Notes: generated by a model from the letters alone, not told the origin. A stretch of 64,000 nt of DNA from Haliclona indistincta (GCA_964017065.1 OZ024784.1:8351152-8415151), one strand, 5' to 3'; numbered from the stretch's first letter, positions 36,501 through 53,983 are shown. A program made the numbers and translations.

Positions 36501-39500
36501 TATGTACCATCAGCTGCTTCATTGCAGGTCCCACCATTATGACAAGAGCTTGAGGTGCAAACTGGAACTGAATCTGTGCAGTTTTGACCAGTAAATCCTG
36601 GAAGGCATACACAAATATATGATCCATAAAGACCAGTTTCACATGTTCCTCCATTCTGACAAGGTTTCAACTCACAGTTGTTTAACGGAAAGCGACAGAG
36701 TGGTCCAGTGAAGCCAATTGAGCATTCACATCTAGTGATATTTGCTGTTACTATACACTCAGACCCATTGTAGCACGGTTCTGATAGACATCCTCCCTGG
36801 ATATCAATCCTGTCAGTGCATGTCTTCCCACTAAAACCAACTGGACAACGACAATTGAAAGTGTCTCTTCCTTGACTACAAGATCCACCATTTTGACAAG
36901 GACTTGCATCACAATGCTTGGAAACAAGAAAGTGTGAATACTGACATAGGTTGCCATAGTATCCTGGCAGACAATCACAGACAGGGGCTCCAAATCCATT
37001 CGTGCAGATGGCACCATTTTGGCAAGGTTCGGACTCGCACTCATTTATGTTGATATTGCAGTCCTTTCCTGAAGTTCCGGATGGACATTGGCACGTATAA
37101 TCTTGCAAACCATCTATGCAGGTCCCTCCATTTTGACAAGGACTGCTGAAGCAATCGTCATAGTTTGTTTCACATCGATCTCCAACAGTCCCTAGTTGGC
37201 ACATGCACTGGTATGTGATGTCCACTCTTGGGCTAAAGAGGACAGTCTGTCTTGAAGCTATCCGGTTTGTGCTCTGTCCAATTACTTTATTTGTTCTGCA
37301 CTGTCCTCTATTCAGACATGGCTCTGTGATGCAAGGATCAGTAGCGATCGAGTACAGTCCGACAGATCCAAATTGAACATCATTTCTTGCTGTATACAGT
37401 TCTTGACTTATAAATGTTGGGTCTTCATATCCTCCACTACTGTCAATTGCTACAATAGCAACGTCAATCGTTCTATCAGAATCTTGAATTCCTTGCTGAA
37501 CAGACACATTTAAAACTTGGTGTTGCAACACAGAAGTGAGATTATCAAGAAGCGACTTGGAACCGATATTGTCAAGATAGTAACTCCCAGATGAATTTAA
37601 AGTGAAAATAATAAGTGAATCAAGTAAAATCGGGATTGGCGTGAAATGACTAACTTGAACAGTGACTGTTGTATTAACAGACGAATGCATACCATCATTG
37701 CCTTGAACTATCAAACTGTAGACACCTGCTTCAGGATTGGCTTGTGTTAGGGTAAGGCTGCAATTTGCTAAGTTTACCATGAATATAGATTCATCTCCTT
37801 CAAGAAGAATGCAATTTTGGAACATATCCTGATCATCAGGATCTGAGAAGTAGACTTCTCCTAGAATACTAGCTGGAAATAAGCCGTCTCTAGCCGAGAT
37901 TATCACATTGAAATGACCACCGTTAGAAGAAGGGTTGTCATTCACATCTTCTATGTTGACTACCACAGTAGCAGTCCCTGTTTGTGGATTTACTGGATCA
38001 TTGTCAACAGCAATGACAGCAAGAGTAAAGAAGGGCTGAGACAGAGCCTCCCTGTCAAAGCTGTTTAAGGTACTAATCAGGCCGCTACTGGGGTCAATTT
38101 GAAATGGGAGTTGACTAGATACAAGTTCGTATAGACTTACTCTTCCTCCTGGTATGTTATCTGAGTCAGGATCAGTGGCTGATACTTGAATAACACTTGT
38201 TTCAGCTTCGCTATTTTCAAGTATTGACATCCTGTAGTCCTTTTCAGAAAAGACAGGTGCATTATCATTCACATCGGCTATAGAAATGTTTAGTGTAGCT
38301 GTAGAAGACAGAGAAGGGTATGCATCTTCTTGTGCTTTGATAGTCAGCACATAGCTAGGTGTGGTTTCATAATCCAATGAGCTAGCCACCCTTACTGAAG
38401 CTATTCCATCAGTTCCACTAGATATACTGAATGCTTGATCTGTGTTACCACTGATAATACTATAGGATAATGATCCTGAATCGATACCACTAGCATTGAG
38501 ACTGTAAATGATTGTTCCAAGTCTAGTGTCCTCTAGAAGTGACGGGATGTGATGATACGACTCAGAGAATATCGGTGTGTCTAGTATGTCTATTACCAGT
38601 ACACCTACGACCGAGCCATTGAGCAAAGGATTACCATTGTCATGGATACTGACATCGATTGAAAATTGTCTTGTTTGCAGATTGTTCAGTGCTTCACTGA
38701 CTAAAACATCTCCAGTAGTAGAATTGAGTGAAAAAGGAACTTCAGGATTTGAAATACTCAAAAAGACGATAGACGCATTGTTCATGTTGTCTGGATCAGT
38801 AGCTTGGAGTTTGAAAACAACACTACCTATCATTGCATCTGGAAATACTCTAGCATACATGTATGAAAATACCCACATGGGTGGATTGTCATTGTAGTCA
38901 CTGATTTCTACAATGATGTCAGCAGTAGAAGAGCGACTAGTTGGCATGCCTTGGTCAGTAGCTTGCACTGTGAGTTTGTAAAACTGCCTTGCCTCTCTGT
39001 CAAATCTTTGGTGAGCAGTAACAATTCCTGAAGTAGAATCGATCTGAAACCCATCATCTCCTCCTGAAAGAAGACTATAGACTATGTCTCCATTAGACCC
39101 AGCATCTTTGTCAACAGCTGTAACTTTAACAGCAAAGAGTCCATCTATTCCTGGATCAGTGTTCTCAGGTACAGCTCCAATGAAGGGTGACTCAGTTAAT
39201 TTAGGTGTCTCATCGTTGATGTCTGCAATGTCGATGGTGATGGTAGTTGCTGAAATTGGTCCGCCAATTGCAAAAGCTAGAAAACTCATCCTACCATCGG
39301 GTAGAAACTCCTCTCTATCAATATTGCCACTGACACTTATAATGCCACTACTATTAACTGATAGCCGTCCCAATGCCGGTCCTGAGAGTTGGTATTGAAC
39401 TTGGCTTGTATCACTGTCTGTGGCAGAGATCTTTAAGACTGATGTACCAGGTGGTGCATTTTCAGTAATTGAAGCATGGTAGCTACTTTGAGCAAATATT

Positions 39501-42352
39501 GGTGGCTCGTCATCTACATTCAAGACATTGATTGTTACCAATGCTGATGAGCTGTATTCACCATCACTGACTTCTACTTGTAAGGAATACACCATTGTCG
39601 TCTCATAGTCGAGTCTCTGGTTTAGTATTAGTGCACCTGTTTGCCCATTCGGTGCCATTGTTTGAAATGTACCGTCTGAGTTTCCAGTAGTGATTGTAAA
39701 GATAAGGTTTTGTTCAAGATCATTATCCATAGCTGATAGATTTCCGATCTTAGTATGTATCAGGTGAGTTTCACTGATGTTGAAGACATAGGGAGCTCCG
39801 ATAAAAGATGGCGGTTGATCATTTACACCTTTCACATTTACAGTGACTTGAATTTGATTAATAGGTGGACCACCATTTGAGCCACCTATGTTGACCATTT
39901 GAGTATCAATAATAGAGGCATCGAATACAACTTTGGTAGTTATAGTACCGTTGAAAGAATTCACTCCAAAGATATCACTTGTAGTTGAGTAGACAATCAC
40001 AGAGTTCTGTCCATTATCAATGTCCATTGCCTGGACAACCGAAACGAAACTAGGCACCATCTCGTCTTCACGAATTGAGACGCTGGTTGCACTAACTGGA
40101 AAACGAGGAGGATTGTCATTTTCATCAGTTACGTGCACAATAACAGGTACTACACTGAAACCATCATTAGAAGTTGCAGTAATCAGTAGCCTGAAATAGT
40201 ACGGGCCGGGAAACAACCTTTCAAAGTCAACTAAACTAGCACCAGAGTCCACGTATATTGATCCCGATGTGGTTACACTAAAAGTCAATCCACTATTGAA
40301 GCGATACAATGAACCTTGACTGATCTTGTAGATAACATTGTTCGAATTAATTGTTGATATCATAGTGACAATTGATGGTAAGACAGGATAGTTCTCTGGT
40401 ATTGTGACATTGTACTGACTCTGATCAAACATAGGAAGAATAACTGAGCTGTCGAAAATTGTGATATTCATAAGTGCAGTGCTGCTACGAGGTACATTAC
40501 CTTGATCGGTTGCTGTGAGAGTGAGTTGGCAGTTTGTCACTGTTGCTGAAATTGTGCCAGTAACAGTGATGCTACCTGTTGTAGTACTTATCGTAAATGG
40601 ACATTCAGACTGCATTGAAACTGAATAATCAACCATGCCATTTGAGCCTTGGTCGGGATCATAAGCTAAGACTTGCATTACTTCATCACCAGCCTGAGCA
40701 CTTCTACGAATGCTTGCTGTATAGACAGGCACTTCAAATAGTGGAGTGTTGTCATTTTCATCTATCAGTTGTATATCAATTAAGCAAAAGTCTTGTCTAA
40801 ATCCACCATCAGTAGCCGTTACTCCTATCTTATAACCAGCTGTTTCTTCGCGATCATATTCCGTGGTAGATTCAACTGTTTTTATCTCTCCAGTCTTTGG
40901 ATTCACAGTAAATAGCTCAAATTGTCCAACACTGTTTACAATGGCATATTCTACATCGCCTCCTGGTCCAAAGTCTCCGTCATTAGCTACCAATGTAGTC
41001 ACTATTTGATCCGGTGGTGAATTTTCAACCAGTGTTCCGACGCAAGTAGCTGTATTCAGTATAGGTTGATGATTATTAGTGATGCCTATGTTAATCACGA
41101 CTGAGATGGAACTTGTGTTGTGGCAGTTCAGGTCACTAGCTGTGACGTTCAACAAGTTTTGACCACGAATACTGCCACTATTATCAACTAGCGATATATC
41201 ACCTGAATTAACATCTATTGTGAAGAAGCCAGCATCATTGCCAGATATAATAGCGTATGTAACTGCTGTTAATTTGTCAGGATCAAAAGCTGTTACAGTC
41301 AGGACTACACCAATAGGAGGAGGGGAACTAAGGTTTGGGAATGGAATCTCTTTAGCATACACTAAGCTAGAGAAGAGCGGACACTCATCATCAATATTCA
41401 GAACATTAACCAACACCACAGCGCTTGAGTTCAGACTAGGCATGCCCATGTCTGTCACCATGACATTCACTCGGTACAGCTCCTGCTGTTCGTAATCCAA
41501 GCTATGCTGTATAATCAACTGCCCATCAGTAGTTATTGAGATATCTGAAGTTGAAGGACCACTTAGAGTGTAGCTGAACTGACCATTAGCACCACTATCG
41601 AAATCGGTAACTAACACGGACCCAATTATGCTGTTAGGTGGTACTGTTTCACTGACATTGAACGCGTACAGTGCCTCAGACAGTGTCGGAATATTGTCAT
41701 TAACATCAAGGATACTCACTTGAACCTGCATCTCTACATAACCAGCACTATCAGTATAGCGGATTGTCAATGTATATGAGGCTTGTTGTTCTCTATCTAG
41801 TAATGTTGCAGTGGATAGAACTCCTGTTTGAGAGTCAATGGAAAATGCACAATTTTGATTGCCGCCAAAGATTGAATAACTACGTGCAGTATCTGTGCTG
41901 TATGGATCTAGTGAGAATGCTCTGATCACTGTTACCAGTGTGTTTGAAGGCCTGTTCTCCACTACTACTGCTGTAAAGCTGTTGTGTTCAAATATTGGAC
42001 GAGTTTGGGATTGTGAGACACTACTAATTGTGATGTTAGCATCAGCTCCAGCAGCACCCGGGGACCTAGCTTGCACTACTAGGTGATAGTCCAAGTTACT
42101 AAGTGGTAGCCATGTTCTTAAACTAAGTTCGCCACTGGCTGAAATTGCAAACAGCTCATCAGGGTCAGACTGCACCAAGCTGTAAGTTACTGAGTCACTC
42201 ACTATTTCAGTGAAGAACTGATAGAACACATAGCCAGGCCTTGCACCACGTGAAACGTAAGCTGTGTACGGCTCTTGACCAAGAAACTGAAGAGACTGTG
42301 ACCACGTTTGAGGCAGACAACAGAAGACCAGCAGGAATACCACCCAACACAT
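33531..42352 (-). CDS. Classical cadherin with EGF/LamG region and catenin-binding tail
   Basis: About 2844 residues; exons 35513-42352 (6.8 kb), 35362-35459, 35105-35282, 34940-35048, 34678-34892, 33531-34625, all in frame. Signal peptide MCWVVFLLVFCCLPQTWS; about 14-15 cadherin repeats with DxNDNxP linkers (DVNDNIP, DENDNTP, DENDNPP, DVNDNAP); about 12 EGF-like modules (residues 1670-2170, e.g. CQNGGTCIDGLQDYTCQC); LamG, EGF, LamG, EGF; one TM helix (VTPIGVIAVVIAVSVLALML); cytoplasmic tail about 167 residues. The tail has YSYHEEGGGEADT, like the p120-catenin site of E-cadherin, and SYNDEGDGSLAGSLSS then AGFQKIADL, like the beta-catenin site. Cell-cell adhesion receptor. The ectodomain resembles Fat, but the tail is classical. 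Divergent from MTG2 (241 bp). Confidence 0.88.
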
Positions 42353-42593
42353 TCTCGCAACTGCAGCAGTCCTGGCGAGAATACAATTTGTAAGTGCAGT
42401 ACACTAGACTGCTCTTAAGCTATTAGTTATTCAACCTTACCTGTTTTAGAGCTGTTTTCTAACGAGAGTCTGTCACGAGCATATTTCTTTCAGCATGCTA
42501 AGTGCACACAAGCAATGCAGCTACGCCCCAAGAGAATTGAGCAAGAAACCGCGCCTCCACAATTCAATTCATAGCCTACGAATTCAATGAATA

Positions 42594-43911
42594 ATGTTGT
42601 TAAGGAGAGTACACGTGCGTCTTTCATCCACACAGCAGTCCACCAGTGGAGACAACTGGAAAAGATTGAAGGTATCAGTGTAGAAAAAATGACACATCTC
42701 ATTGTTATTGTTATTATTAGAAACGAAAGTTTGTTGACTGGAAACAGGTAAACGTTTATGGAGGAAAAGGTGGTTCTGGGTGTGTCAGTTTTAGGAGGTA
42801 TTGTAATTTTGCATTATCTGGCTCACTAGTCATGATCTCCTTCAGGGAGGCACATACTCCCATGGGAGGTCCTGATGGTGGTGACGGTGGCAGAGGAGGA
42901 GCAGTGATATTTGTTGCTAATCCAAGTGTAAAGAGTCTGTTGAATATGCGAAATATGTACAAAGCTCCCGATGGTACTAATGGTCATGGCCAGAACTGCC
43001 ATGGCAAGAACGGAAAGAATATTGTCATTAGTGTATGCGCTTCTCTTAACGCTCTCTACGTTTCTATTAATGTTGTTCACTTTCAGGTTCCTCTTGGAAC
43101 AATCTTCAAGGTGAATGGCGAGCTAGTTGCTGATTTAGCTAATCCAGGTGATCGTCATACTGCAGCAAGAGGAGGCAAAGGAGGAAACGGAAACATTGCG
43201 TTTGTATCACCCACAAACCAGGCTCCCTTGCGCAATACTGCTGGTACAGAGGGAGATAACTGGACTATTGAAGTGGAGCTCAAGACTATTGCTGACATTG
43301 GTCTGGTAGGTGTGTGCTAATAATATGTAGCACTGTGGTCTTGATCATTCAGGTAGGGTTTCCAAATGCCGGCAAGTCCACCCTGCTGCGAACTTTGTCT
43401 CGAGCTTGTCCTGAAGTGGCTGCTTATCCCTTCACTACTCTCAATCCTCACGTTGGTATAATGGAATTACCTGATCATCCTGATTCATTAATAGCTGGTG
43501 AGTGAACTGACTTTACAGTGATAACCTTCTCTCTCTATGTTTGTAGTCGCCGATATTCCTGGACTGCTACCTGGAGCCCACAGAAACTATGGCCTGGGTC
43601 ATTCGTTCTTGCGCCACGTTGAGCGATGCCGCTCTCTTCTTTATGTCCTGGATTGCAGTCACAACTCACCTCCTCTCTCACAACAGTTACAGCAACTTCA
43701 AAATGAGCTTTGTCATTACAGTCCATGCCTGCCTGACAAAGCAAAGTTGATAATAACAAACAAAATGGACCTGGACGGGGCGGATGTGCGAGTGAAAAAA
43801 TTTAGCCAACAAGCTAAACTACCAATTGTCCCAGTTTCTGGACTTGAAAAATGGAACATTGATCATCTGAAGAGATTGTTGTATGATGTCTATTGCACAA
43901 GCACCTCGTGA
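42594..43911 (+). CDS. MTG2: Mitochondrial Obg-family GTPase
   Basis: Assembles the mitochondrial large ribosomal subunit. Exon 1 starts [20 protein letters not shown], a basic targeting sequence. The Obg domain is Gly-rich ([55 protein letters not shown]). The GTPase has G1 [10 protein letters not shown], switch region [14 protein letters not shown]3 [12 protein letters not shown]4 NKMDL, and ends [20 protein letters not shown]. All motifs are complete across five short-intron junctions. MTG2 is preferred over GTPBP10 by the complete G motifs and targeting peptide, but this is a judgement. Confidence 0.85.
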
Positions 43912-44032
43912 TTCTGAATTTAAAATAAGATAATATGGAGTATAATTATTATAGCAGCTTAAGATAAATACAGGTATGAGCAGGGTATGAGTGTTCTTTT
44001 TATAATAGTGGTATAGGTCACTACAGCAAATG

Positions 44033-45573
44033 TCACCATGTCATATCATTCTGCTTGTCATTATCGTCAAGTCGAGGGCTGTTCTTTGAGTAGAACTGCA
44101 CGTACCACCTTCTGTGGTTGAGAATCAATTGGTCCTCTTTCACTAAAAGTGGCTTCGGCCGATAGGTCTTGTGTGTCCATACCATAACATCTCTGTTCAC
44201 CTAGTGATGAAAAGAGTGATATATAGCTACTCGAGTCTTGATTTCTGTAATTACCTGCATGCATTCTACTTTAAGCATTGCCTGTGCTAAGAAGTTAGGA
44301 AGCCACCAGTTCGAGTACACAGAGTTTGTCATTCGCTGAAGCAATGGTTTCTCTGGGATGACACTCTGCACTATCAGGACTGTGCCAATAGGGAATGTCA
44401 ATTTCAAATGAACAATGGCTGGTCCTATCTGTTAGGAAAATATTTCATTTCGTCACAATTCACTTCCGCTTCTTACCTGATCAGCAGTAAAATCTGTTGT
44501 ACATATTGGGTACCCAAGAAGCTTGGTCCTCACTTTGCCAGTTAAGAGACCAATGTGTGAGTCAGGAGGTGAGCATGCTCTCCAGATAGGTTCCACAGCT
44601 TCATGATCCAGCAGTTTAGCCAGCCACCCATTCATAAAATTTACTCCCCAGCCTGAAGTGATTCCATGGTGGTGCAGATGAGTGAGGTGATGAATGTCAC
44701 CGCCATTCTCTGGTATTTCCTATAGCAAGAAAGCAACCTCTGTTTCTTGTAGTCATACACACCTACCTGAATGTGGCATGGTATGTAATGAGCAATGCGT
44801 CCCTTGTATGACCAGTATCCCGACTTTATCTCATCATATTCTGGTACAAAGTAGGTTGGATCTCTACCTTCAGCGTCATACCACAATAAAATTAATCCGT
44901 TGCATTCTATTGATGGCCACACTTTCACTTTAGCAAATGTTGGAACTTTCAATGCATATGGTATCTTGGTACATTGTCCTGTTTCACCATTAAATTGCCA
45001 ACCATGGAAAGGGCATTCAATACAGTTTCCCTTCACTTGACCTCCCACACCCAGGTGTGCACCAAGATGAGGACAGTAGGCATCTGTTATGGACACTTGT
45101 CCATTTTCTCCTCGGAATACAGCAAACTGCTCTCCGACCATGCTGATGGCTTTTACTTTTCCAGTAAGGAGCTCTTCTGACCGCATCACCTCATACCAAC
45201 CGTTCGGATAGACGGGAGGAATTTCCCCAGATTTCCGCATTATTCGCATCATTTTAGCTACCTGACGCTTCGTTCGTCCAGGAGTGATGATGTGTCCAAC
45301 TTGCTCCTCGGTCAAATTGTCCTTGCTGTTGGCGGAATATTCAATTCGCACGAAGAAGGCTTTGTAAAGGGTGTAAAGAATCAACAGAGTGTACATGGCT
45401 ATGATCGACACTGCAAGCCATTTTGAAGCAAGATCAGTTTTGATTTGCAGTAGCGAATCTGGTACAATGTCTGCAATAGTAAGATTATGTGTCGATTGAA
45501 CACCAAAGCGCAGATGAAAAGCAGCGAAAATTACTAAAAGATGGACAATAAGCAGAAACACGTATTGACCCAT
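44033..45573 (-). CDS. Rieske oxygenase, cholesterol 7-desaturase (Neverland/DAF-36) family
   Basis: Family role: 7,8-dehydrogenation of sterols. N-terminal membrane helices ([39 protein letters not shown]). Rieske [2Fe-2S] ligands in [14 protein letters not shown] and [11 protein letters not shown]. The mononuclear iron motif reads [20 protein letters not shown] (Glu-x3-Asp-x2-His-x4-His). Then [39 protein letters not shown] and the C-terminal [20 protein letters not shown] and [15 protein letters not shown], ending DMTW at 44033; another frame through this last exon is misleading. The ATG at 45571-45573 is chosen because a longer frame opens only at TTG. Six or so exons; catalytic residues complete. 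Confidence 0.85.
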
Positions 45574-45808
45574 GGCCAGGCAGAACACCGAGACCAGCTG
45601 CACCGCCAAATTTAACCGCGTATGTGAAAGTAAAATTAATAATAATAATAAATTATTTATTATTAAAAAATTAATGTTCAGAAAAATTAATTACAACGCA
45701 TAACACAAAATAATTTGTAATACAGATGGTGTCATGTATAATAACGGATGATCAATTCATTAGTCAGTAATAAATAACGTGATCTCTAAAACTATTGTTG
45801 TGACAATG
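45574..45808. other. Spacer between Rieske oxygenase start and NHE8 end
   Basis: Very AT-rich with runs such as aataataataataaattatt; nothing coding is seen. It must contain the 5' region of the oxygenase and the 3' UTR of the exchanger gene upstream. Confidence 0.5.
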
Positions 45809-48800
45809 TCATAAGTTTTGCAAGAGTGCAGATGAAGCACTGTGATCAGTATCCTCAATGTCCTCCTCTTTGTCTGATGACGGGGCCTCTCTAACCCCTC
45901 GATACCACTCTGCTGTCTGTCGCTGCATCTCATGGCGGGCAGCAGACACCTCCTACATTAAAACAGAATAATATATAAGCTAACAGCACTGGCTGACACT
46001 ATGTAGAAAAGTACGTACAACAAACAAACTAGCTAATTACCTGACGAGTGAATCTTCTTATCAAGAAGGGTTTCACGTACCTAGTATAGAGGATAAGAGT
46101 ATTGTAATAAGAACAAGATGATGTCTGTCATTTTAACTTACTTGTAGTCAAGATACATGAACCAATTTGATATGCTCCTGTAGTTACGAGGAGGCAACAC
46201 TTGAGCAAACTGTTGAGCAGGAGCACTGTTCACTGCTGTGCCCTGAGTAACAAATGTGACGTCATGTGTATTACAGTATCAGCTAAAGGGCATCACCTGA
46301 TCCTCTGTTTTACTGAGAGTAGAACCTTTGCCAGCTTTCAGAAACTAGAAAAGTTGAGAAATAATAAACTTTTAATTAGGAAAAGTTAGGCCCTCATTGA
46401 TCCCCATGTCTATGCAACATGTGGTACATGCCCATTCATGCAGCTTAGACACCCATTGCATACTACACGATGGCGCATGTCAAAAACAGCTAGTTGTGCT
46501 TAGCTTTCACAAGAAATTTGCGTGTATGTTGCAAGCATTGGTTGACCCACTATTTCAAGGTAGTGCAATAGTAAAGGTCTTTGAAGGATAATAAAAATCT
46601 CAGATTTGTTGCATGTTTATGTTGATTGGTGTAAGACATTATGCGTGGCACCTTGAGTAATGGCATGGTAGATCCTCCTAGTATAATGATAGTGAACAAT
46701 ACTATGAGTAGAGTAGTAGTCACTAGGTAGCCAGTCACTTCCTTAGGAAAGTACTCATCTAGATTCTCAGCGAGAGCAAATGCCACAGCTCCTCGCAAAC
46801 CTGAACAGCAACAGTAAAACAATATAATATACCTATGCTCATGTATAATATCACAGAGAGTGTGGCGAGGGCGAGAGAGAGAGCTGACCACTAAACCACA
46901 TCACACACTGCATGCGCATGTTAATTTTAACTGAGCGACAGCAGTTCATCATGGCAGACAATGGGAAGATGTTGGCTGCTCGAGCTATCAATATCAGCAC
47001 CTAATAGATAATAGTGACACACATTCAGATTGGTACGTAGTGAGCTCACCAAACTCCATACAATCAATCCAAGATTGAAGGACTTGTTGATTGAGAATAA
47101 CGCCATACCAAGATAGAGGAACACTACAGTTTCTGCAGTACAATCAGTAGAGTAATGGATTTGTTGAGAGAAGCCAACTGACCAGCCATGAATGAGACAG
47201 TGCGTAGTGATTGCTGTACTGTGACCTGTGTTACAGGAGACAGGTTGAAGTGAGTGTAGTGTGACATAACAATCCCACAGAACAGCACGGCCATGATTCC
47301 TGATAGATGAAGACCCTCTGCTAGGAAGTAGGGACCGAATGCGAATATCACCCACATAGTAAACTCCAATGAGTGGTGCTTTCTCAAATTTATCACCTTC
47401 AGAAACTGAAAACAAAAAATAGCCAATCGTAACTTTAAAATAATGAAGTCACCAAAAAAGCACAAATAGTCAGTAGAGAAAATTGGTATGTCAATTTCCC
47501 ATGCCAAAATTAGGTGACACAAGGGCATCCACCATTACTACATTGTACACATACTTACTAAAGCACTGATAAGAGCAAATACTGTTCCCAGTAAAGCTGA
47601 ACCAAAGAACATGATACAGAACTGTCCAGCAGAGTTGCCCAGTATTTCTGCTGCTGAGGTATTGACAGCTGATGAAGCCTCAGATGGGAGTTGTTGAAGA
47701 ATAGTCCTGAAACAGACAAGAAAATGAATGGTTGCTTGATGTTTTCACAATTGCACATGTATGAACTATCTACATGCATGTTCAAAGGATGCTTAGTATA
47801 CTACTCACTTTGTCAGTACGATGGAGACAGCATCATTGAGCACACTCTCTCCAAACACTAACATATTGAGTGTTGGATCGACATTGAGAGCATGAAATAT
47901 AGCAAGTGTAGCAACCGGGTCCACAGCAGATATGAGAGATCCAAATGTAAAACTAGAGAAGAGCATTATAAACAGTGTTTACTGAAAGTAACTGTTTCAC
48001 TACCTCTGATATATGTCAAGTGGATATGCTACGCCCATCTGTAGAAAAGACACAATAACTCAGGAGTCAGGACTGATGAACAGTGTGTACTACTGACCAC
48101 TCCCAGTGCATAGAGCCCTCCTCCAACGATAGCAGCACTGATGGTAGTACCCACTACAGCAAACATCATGATGGATCCGAGGTTCTGAAAGAAGTTTCCC
48201 TAAAGACAACACAAGATAAGGCAGCATGGAAGCTGTGCATGAGTAGCAGCACTGCTAGCATACCTTGTGAAGTGAGTATCCTGACTCAAATATGATGGGA
48301 GGCAGGAGAACGAGAAAGAATGACTGCGGAGAAAAATTCTCCCAATACTGAAGGAGACAAACAAGACTTAATGCACTGTACATAATATTATACATTAGTT
48401 CTGTTTGATGCAGTCACTAAAACAATGTGTACTACATACAACTGAGAGTAGACATAAACAGGAAAACTACAACTAGTACCTGGAGATCTTTCCCTCCTAG
48501 TCTCTGAGTACCCCAAAACAATGCTCCAACAACACAACCTTGAACAAAAATAAACGAATTAATTATTATCGTAACACATTATGGTCATAGCAAGGTCAGA
48601 AGAAAAGGTAATTGAGAAGATTGGTTTACCGATGATGACAAAGGCGATGCTCTCGGGAAGATAGTGGAACTTAATCTTGATGAAAACATGCACCAGCATG
48701 ACTGACACACCTGCAGCAAGACAAGACAAACACCAATGATGAGTTATGTGAACATTCTACCATGTTGTTTCAAACACACGAAAGGAGAGCAGTATGTTAG

Positions 48801-49489
48801 TATTGAAGAGTATAAGGAAGCATACAGCAGTTAGTTAGGTAGTCATGTTCTACCTGACACACAAAGTACAATCTACATGTACTCACCAAGTAACATCAAA
48901 ATGAGGAATATTGAGATGCTGGCAATGGACTCCTGAGACTCACCCGGAGGACTGGTTGGATTGAAAGCATTGGTAGGCGAGTCAGTACCTTCCGATGAAA
49001 CTGTGTTATCAGATGATGTAGTCATATCATTAGGCGATGTTGCTGCAGTGCCTGGAATCGGTGTAGGGGATGGCGCCGATGGTGAGGAACTACTGGCTGA
49101 TGATAATACAGAGAAAATTTGTTCGGAAGACACTAAATTATTGTGTGCAGGCAACGAGCTACTCGAGGACAAGGATTGAGTGGGTGATGATACTAACAAC
49201 GGAACAGATGATAGAGGTTGTCCAAAGAGAGAAGAAGACGGGGCAATAGAGACAAGAATACTGCTACTCATAATATTGTGGCTGCTGGTAGTTACAATAG
49301 GCTCTCTAGTAATAGGTGAGTCGATTGTTTCATCATCAGAACCAGACCTACAGTAAAAAGAGTTCGTGATTTGACTCTTTTTAGTACAGTCCGTAACCAG
49401 TAAACTCACCCATCATCAGAGTCAACGGCGCGAACGTTCATAAACAAGGCTATTATTAGCACGACAGACAAATACGTACACTGCACCAT
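45809..49489 (-). CDS. SLC9A8: Na+/H+ exchanger, NHE8-type
   Basis: Starts [20 protein letters not shown] (signal/first helix). A luminal Ser/Thr/Pro-rich stretch of about 150 residues follows ([14 protein letters not shown] etc.). Exchanger core in about 12 small exons: [147 protein letters not shown] and [19 protein letters not shown]. The ESVLND motif and [10 protein letters not shown] are hallmark transport motifs. The cytoplasmic tail ends in [19 protein letters not shown] and an acidic stretch, stop at 45809. Closest to the Golgi/endosomal NHE8 class. Divergent from CFAP418. Confidence 0.86.
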
Positions 49490-49645
49490 GACCGATAGAA
49501 AAGAGACACGGACAGACGAACCAGATCGAAGATGACTCACCAGCAACAACACGACTCCATTGAACAACGTGTCCGGAGTAAGATTACGGAGATAATAAAC
49601 GTATTCATAGCACGTGTTGTCGTGGTAATAAACAGACCGGTCATC

Positions 49646-50459
49646 ATGGATGACTTGGATCAGCTCTTGGATGAGTTCGAGGATGAATTTCATCCCTCTA
49701 AAGAAACCACGATTAGTAACAGGTACGTATATTCTTTTAAGCTGTGTAGCTGACTTTTAAAAACTCTATAGAGATCCCCATAAGAGTGCACTATCCTCTA
49801 ACAGTACCTCAACTGAATTGGATACCATTATAAAAGATTTTCTAGATGATGACGACGATGATGAGGTGTTGGAGTTGTTCCAACCACCAGAAGAGTGTAG
49901 ACCATCAAACAACCCAAGCACTACGAGAGGACTTCACAACATGATCACTGATGGTCAAAAAACAAAGTATTATATTATTAATATCTGTGCAATAGTTAAT
50001 AACAGTCAATGAAATACTTCTGGCACATGTAGATGTTATCCCAGTTTGCTCATTGGTGGTTGCTCTCTCACGATGGGTGCCAACTGCACCAGTGAACAGA
50101 GGTTAGTACTTGTTAGTGTCAATATGAGATATTTCTTGTATTTCACACGTCTCAGGGCTTGCGACAACCTGAGGTGCACCTCTTGTGATTTCAAAGTGAT
50201 ATGGTTCAATGACCATCATTGGCACAGTAGGTCAGACTACCTGTTCTTTAGAAACAATGTTCCAGTGTTTGATAAATTGAGAGCAAATCTTGTGCGAGCA
50301 AAAGGTTAGTGTAGTACTGCATCATCAAACAGCTACAATTGTTTCCGGTCAGGTACAAGAGCTTATGCATGTCAATGTTCATGGCAGTCAGTAGACAGTA
50401 CAGAATCAGTGAGTAAAATCAACGGACTGAAGTGGGTGTGTGGAAAACACTCGTTGTAA
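49646..50459 (+). CDS. CFAP418: Cilia- and flagella-associated protein 418 (C8orf37-like)
   Basis: Cilium-associated protein mutated in retinal dystrophy in humans. N-terminus MDDLDQLLDEFEDEFHPSKE matches the family's acidic start; then a disordered Asp-rich linker (FLDDDDDDEVLELFQPP). The conserved C-terminal domain is complete: SLLIGGCSLTMGANCTSEQR, ACDNLRCTSCDFKVIWFND, YLFFRNNVPVFDKLRANLVR, GTRAYACQCSWQSVDSTE and LKWVCGKH at the end. Five exons. The paired Cys suggest metal binding or a redox-stable fold (inference). It shares a 156-bp region with SLC9A8. Confidence 0.9.
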
Positions 50460-50521
50460 TCATTGCATTGCACTCAATTATTTAATTATCAAATAAATAT
50501 TGCACTTTGAATAAATATTTG

Positions 50522-53983
<3,462 letters not shown>

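Noticed and set aside
33531..42352. Annotation as a Fat-like protocadherin
   Set aside because: The EC/EGF/LamG ectodomain suggests it, but the short tail carries classical cadherin p120 and beta-catenin motifs.
44067..44264. C-terminus of the Rieske oxygenase ending ..VLLKEQPST
   Set aside because: The neighbouring frame gives [14 protein letters not shown] and [13 protein letters not shown], the conserved family ending.
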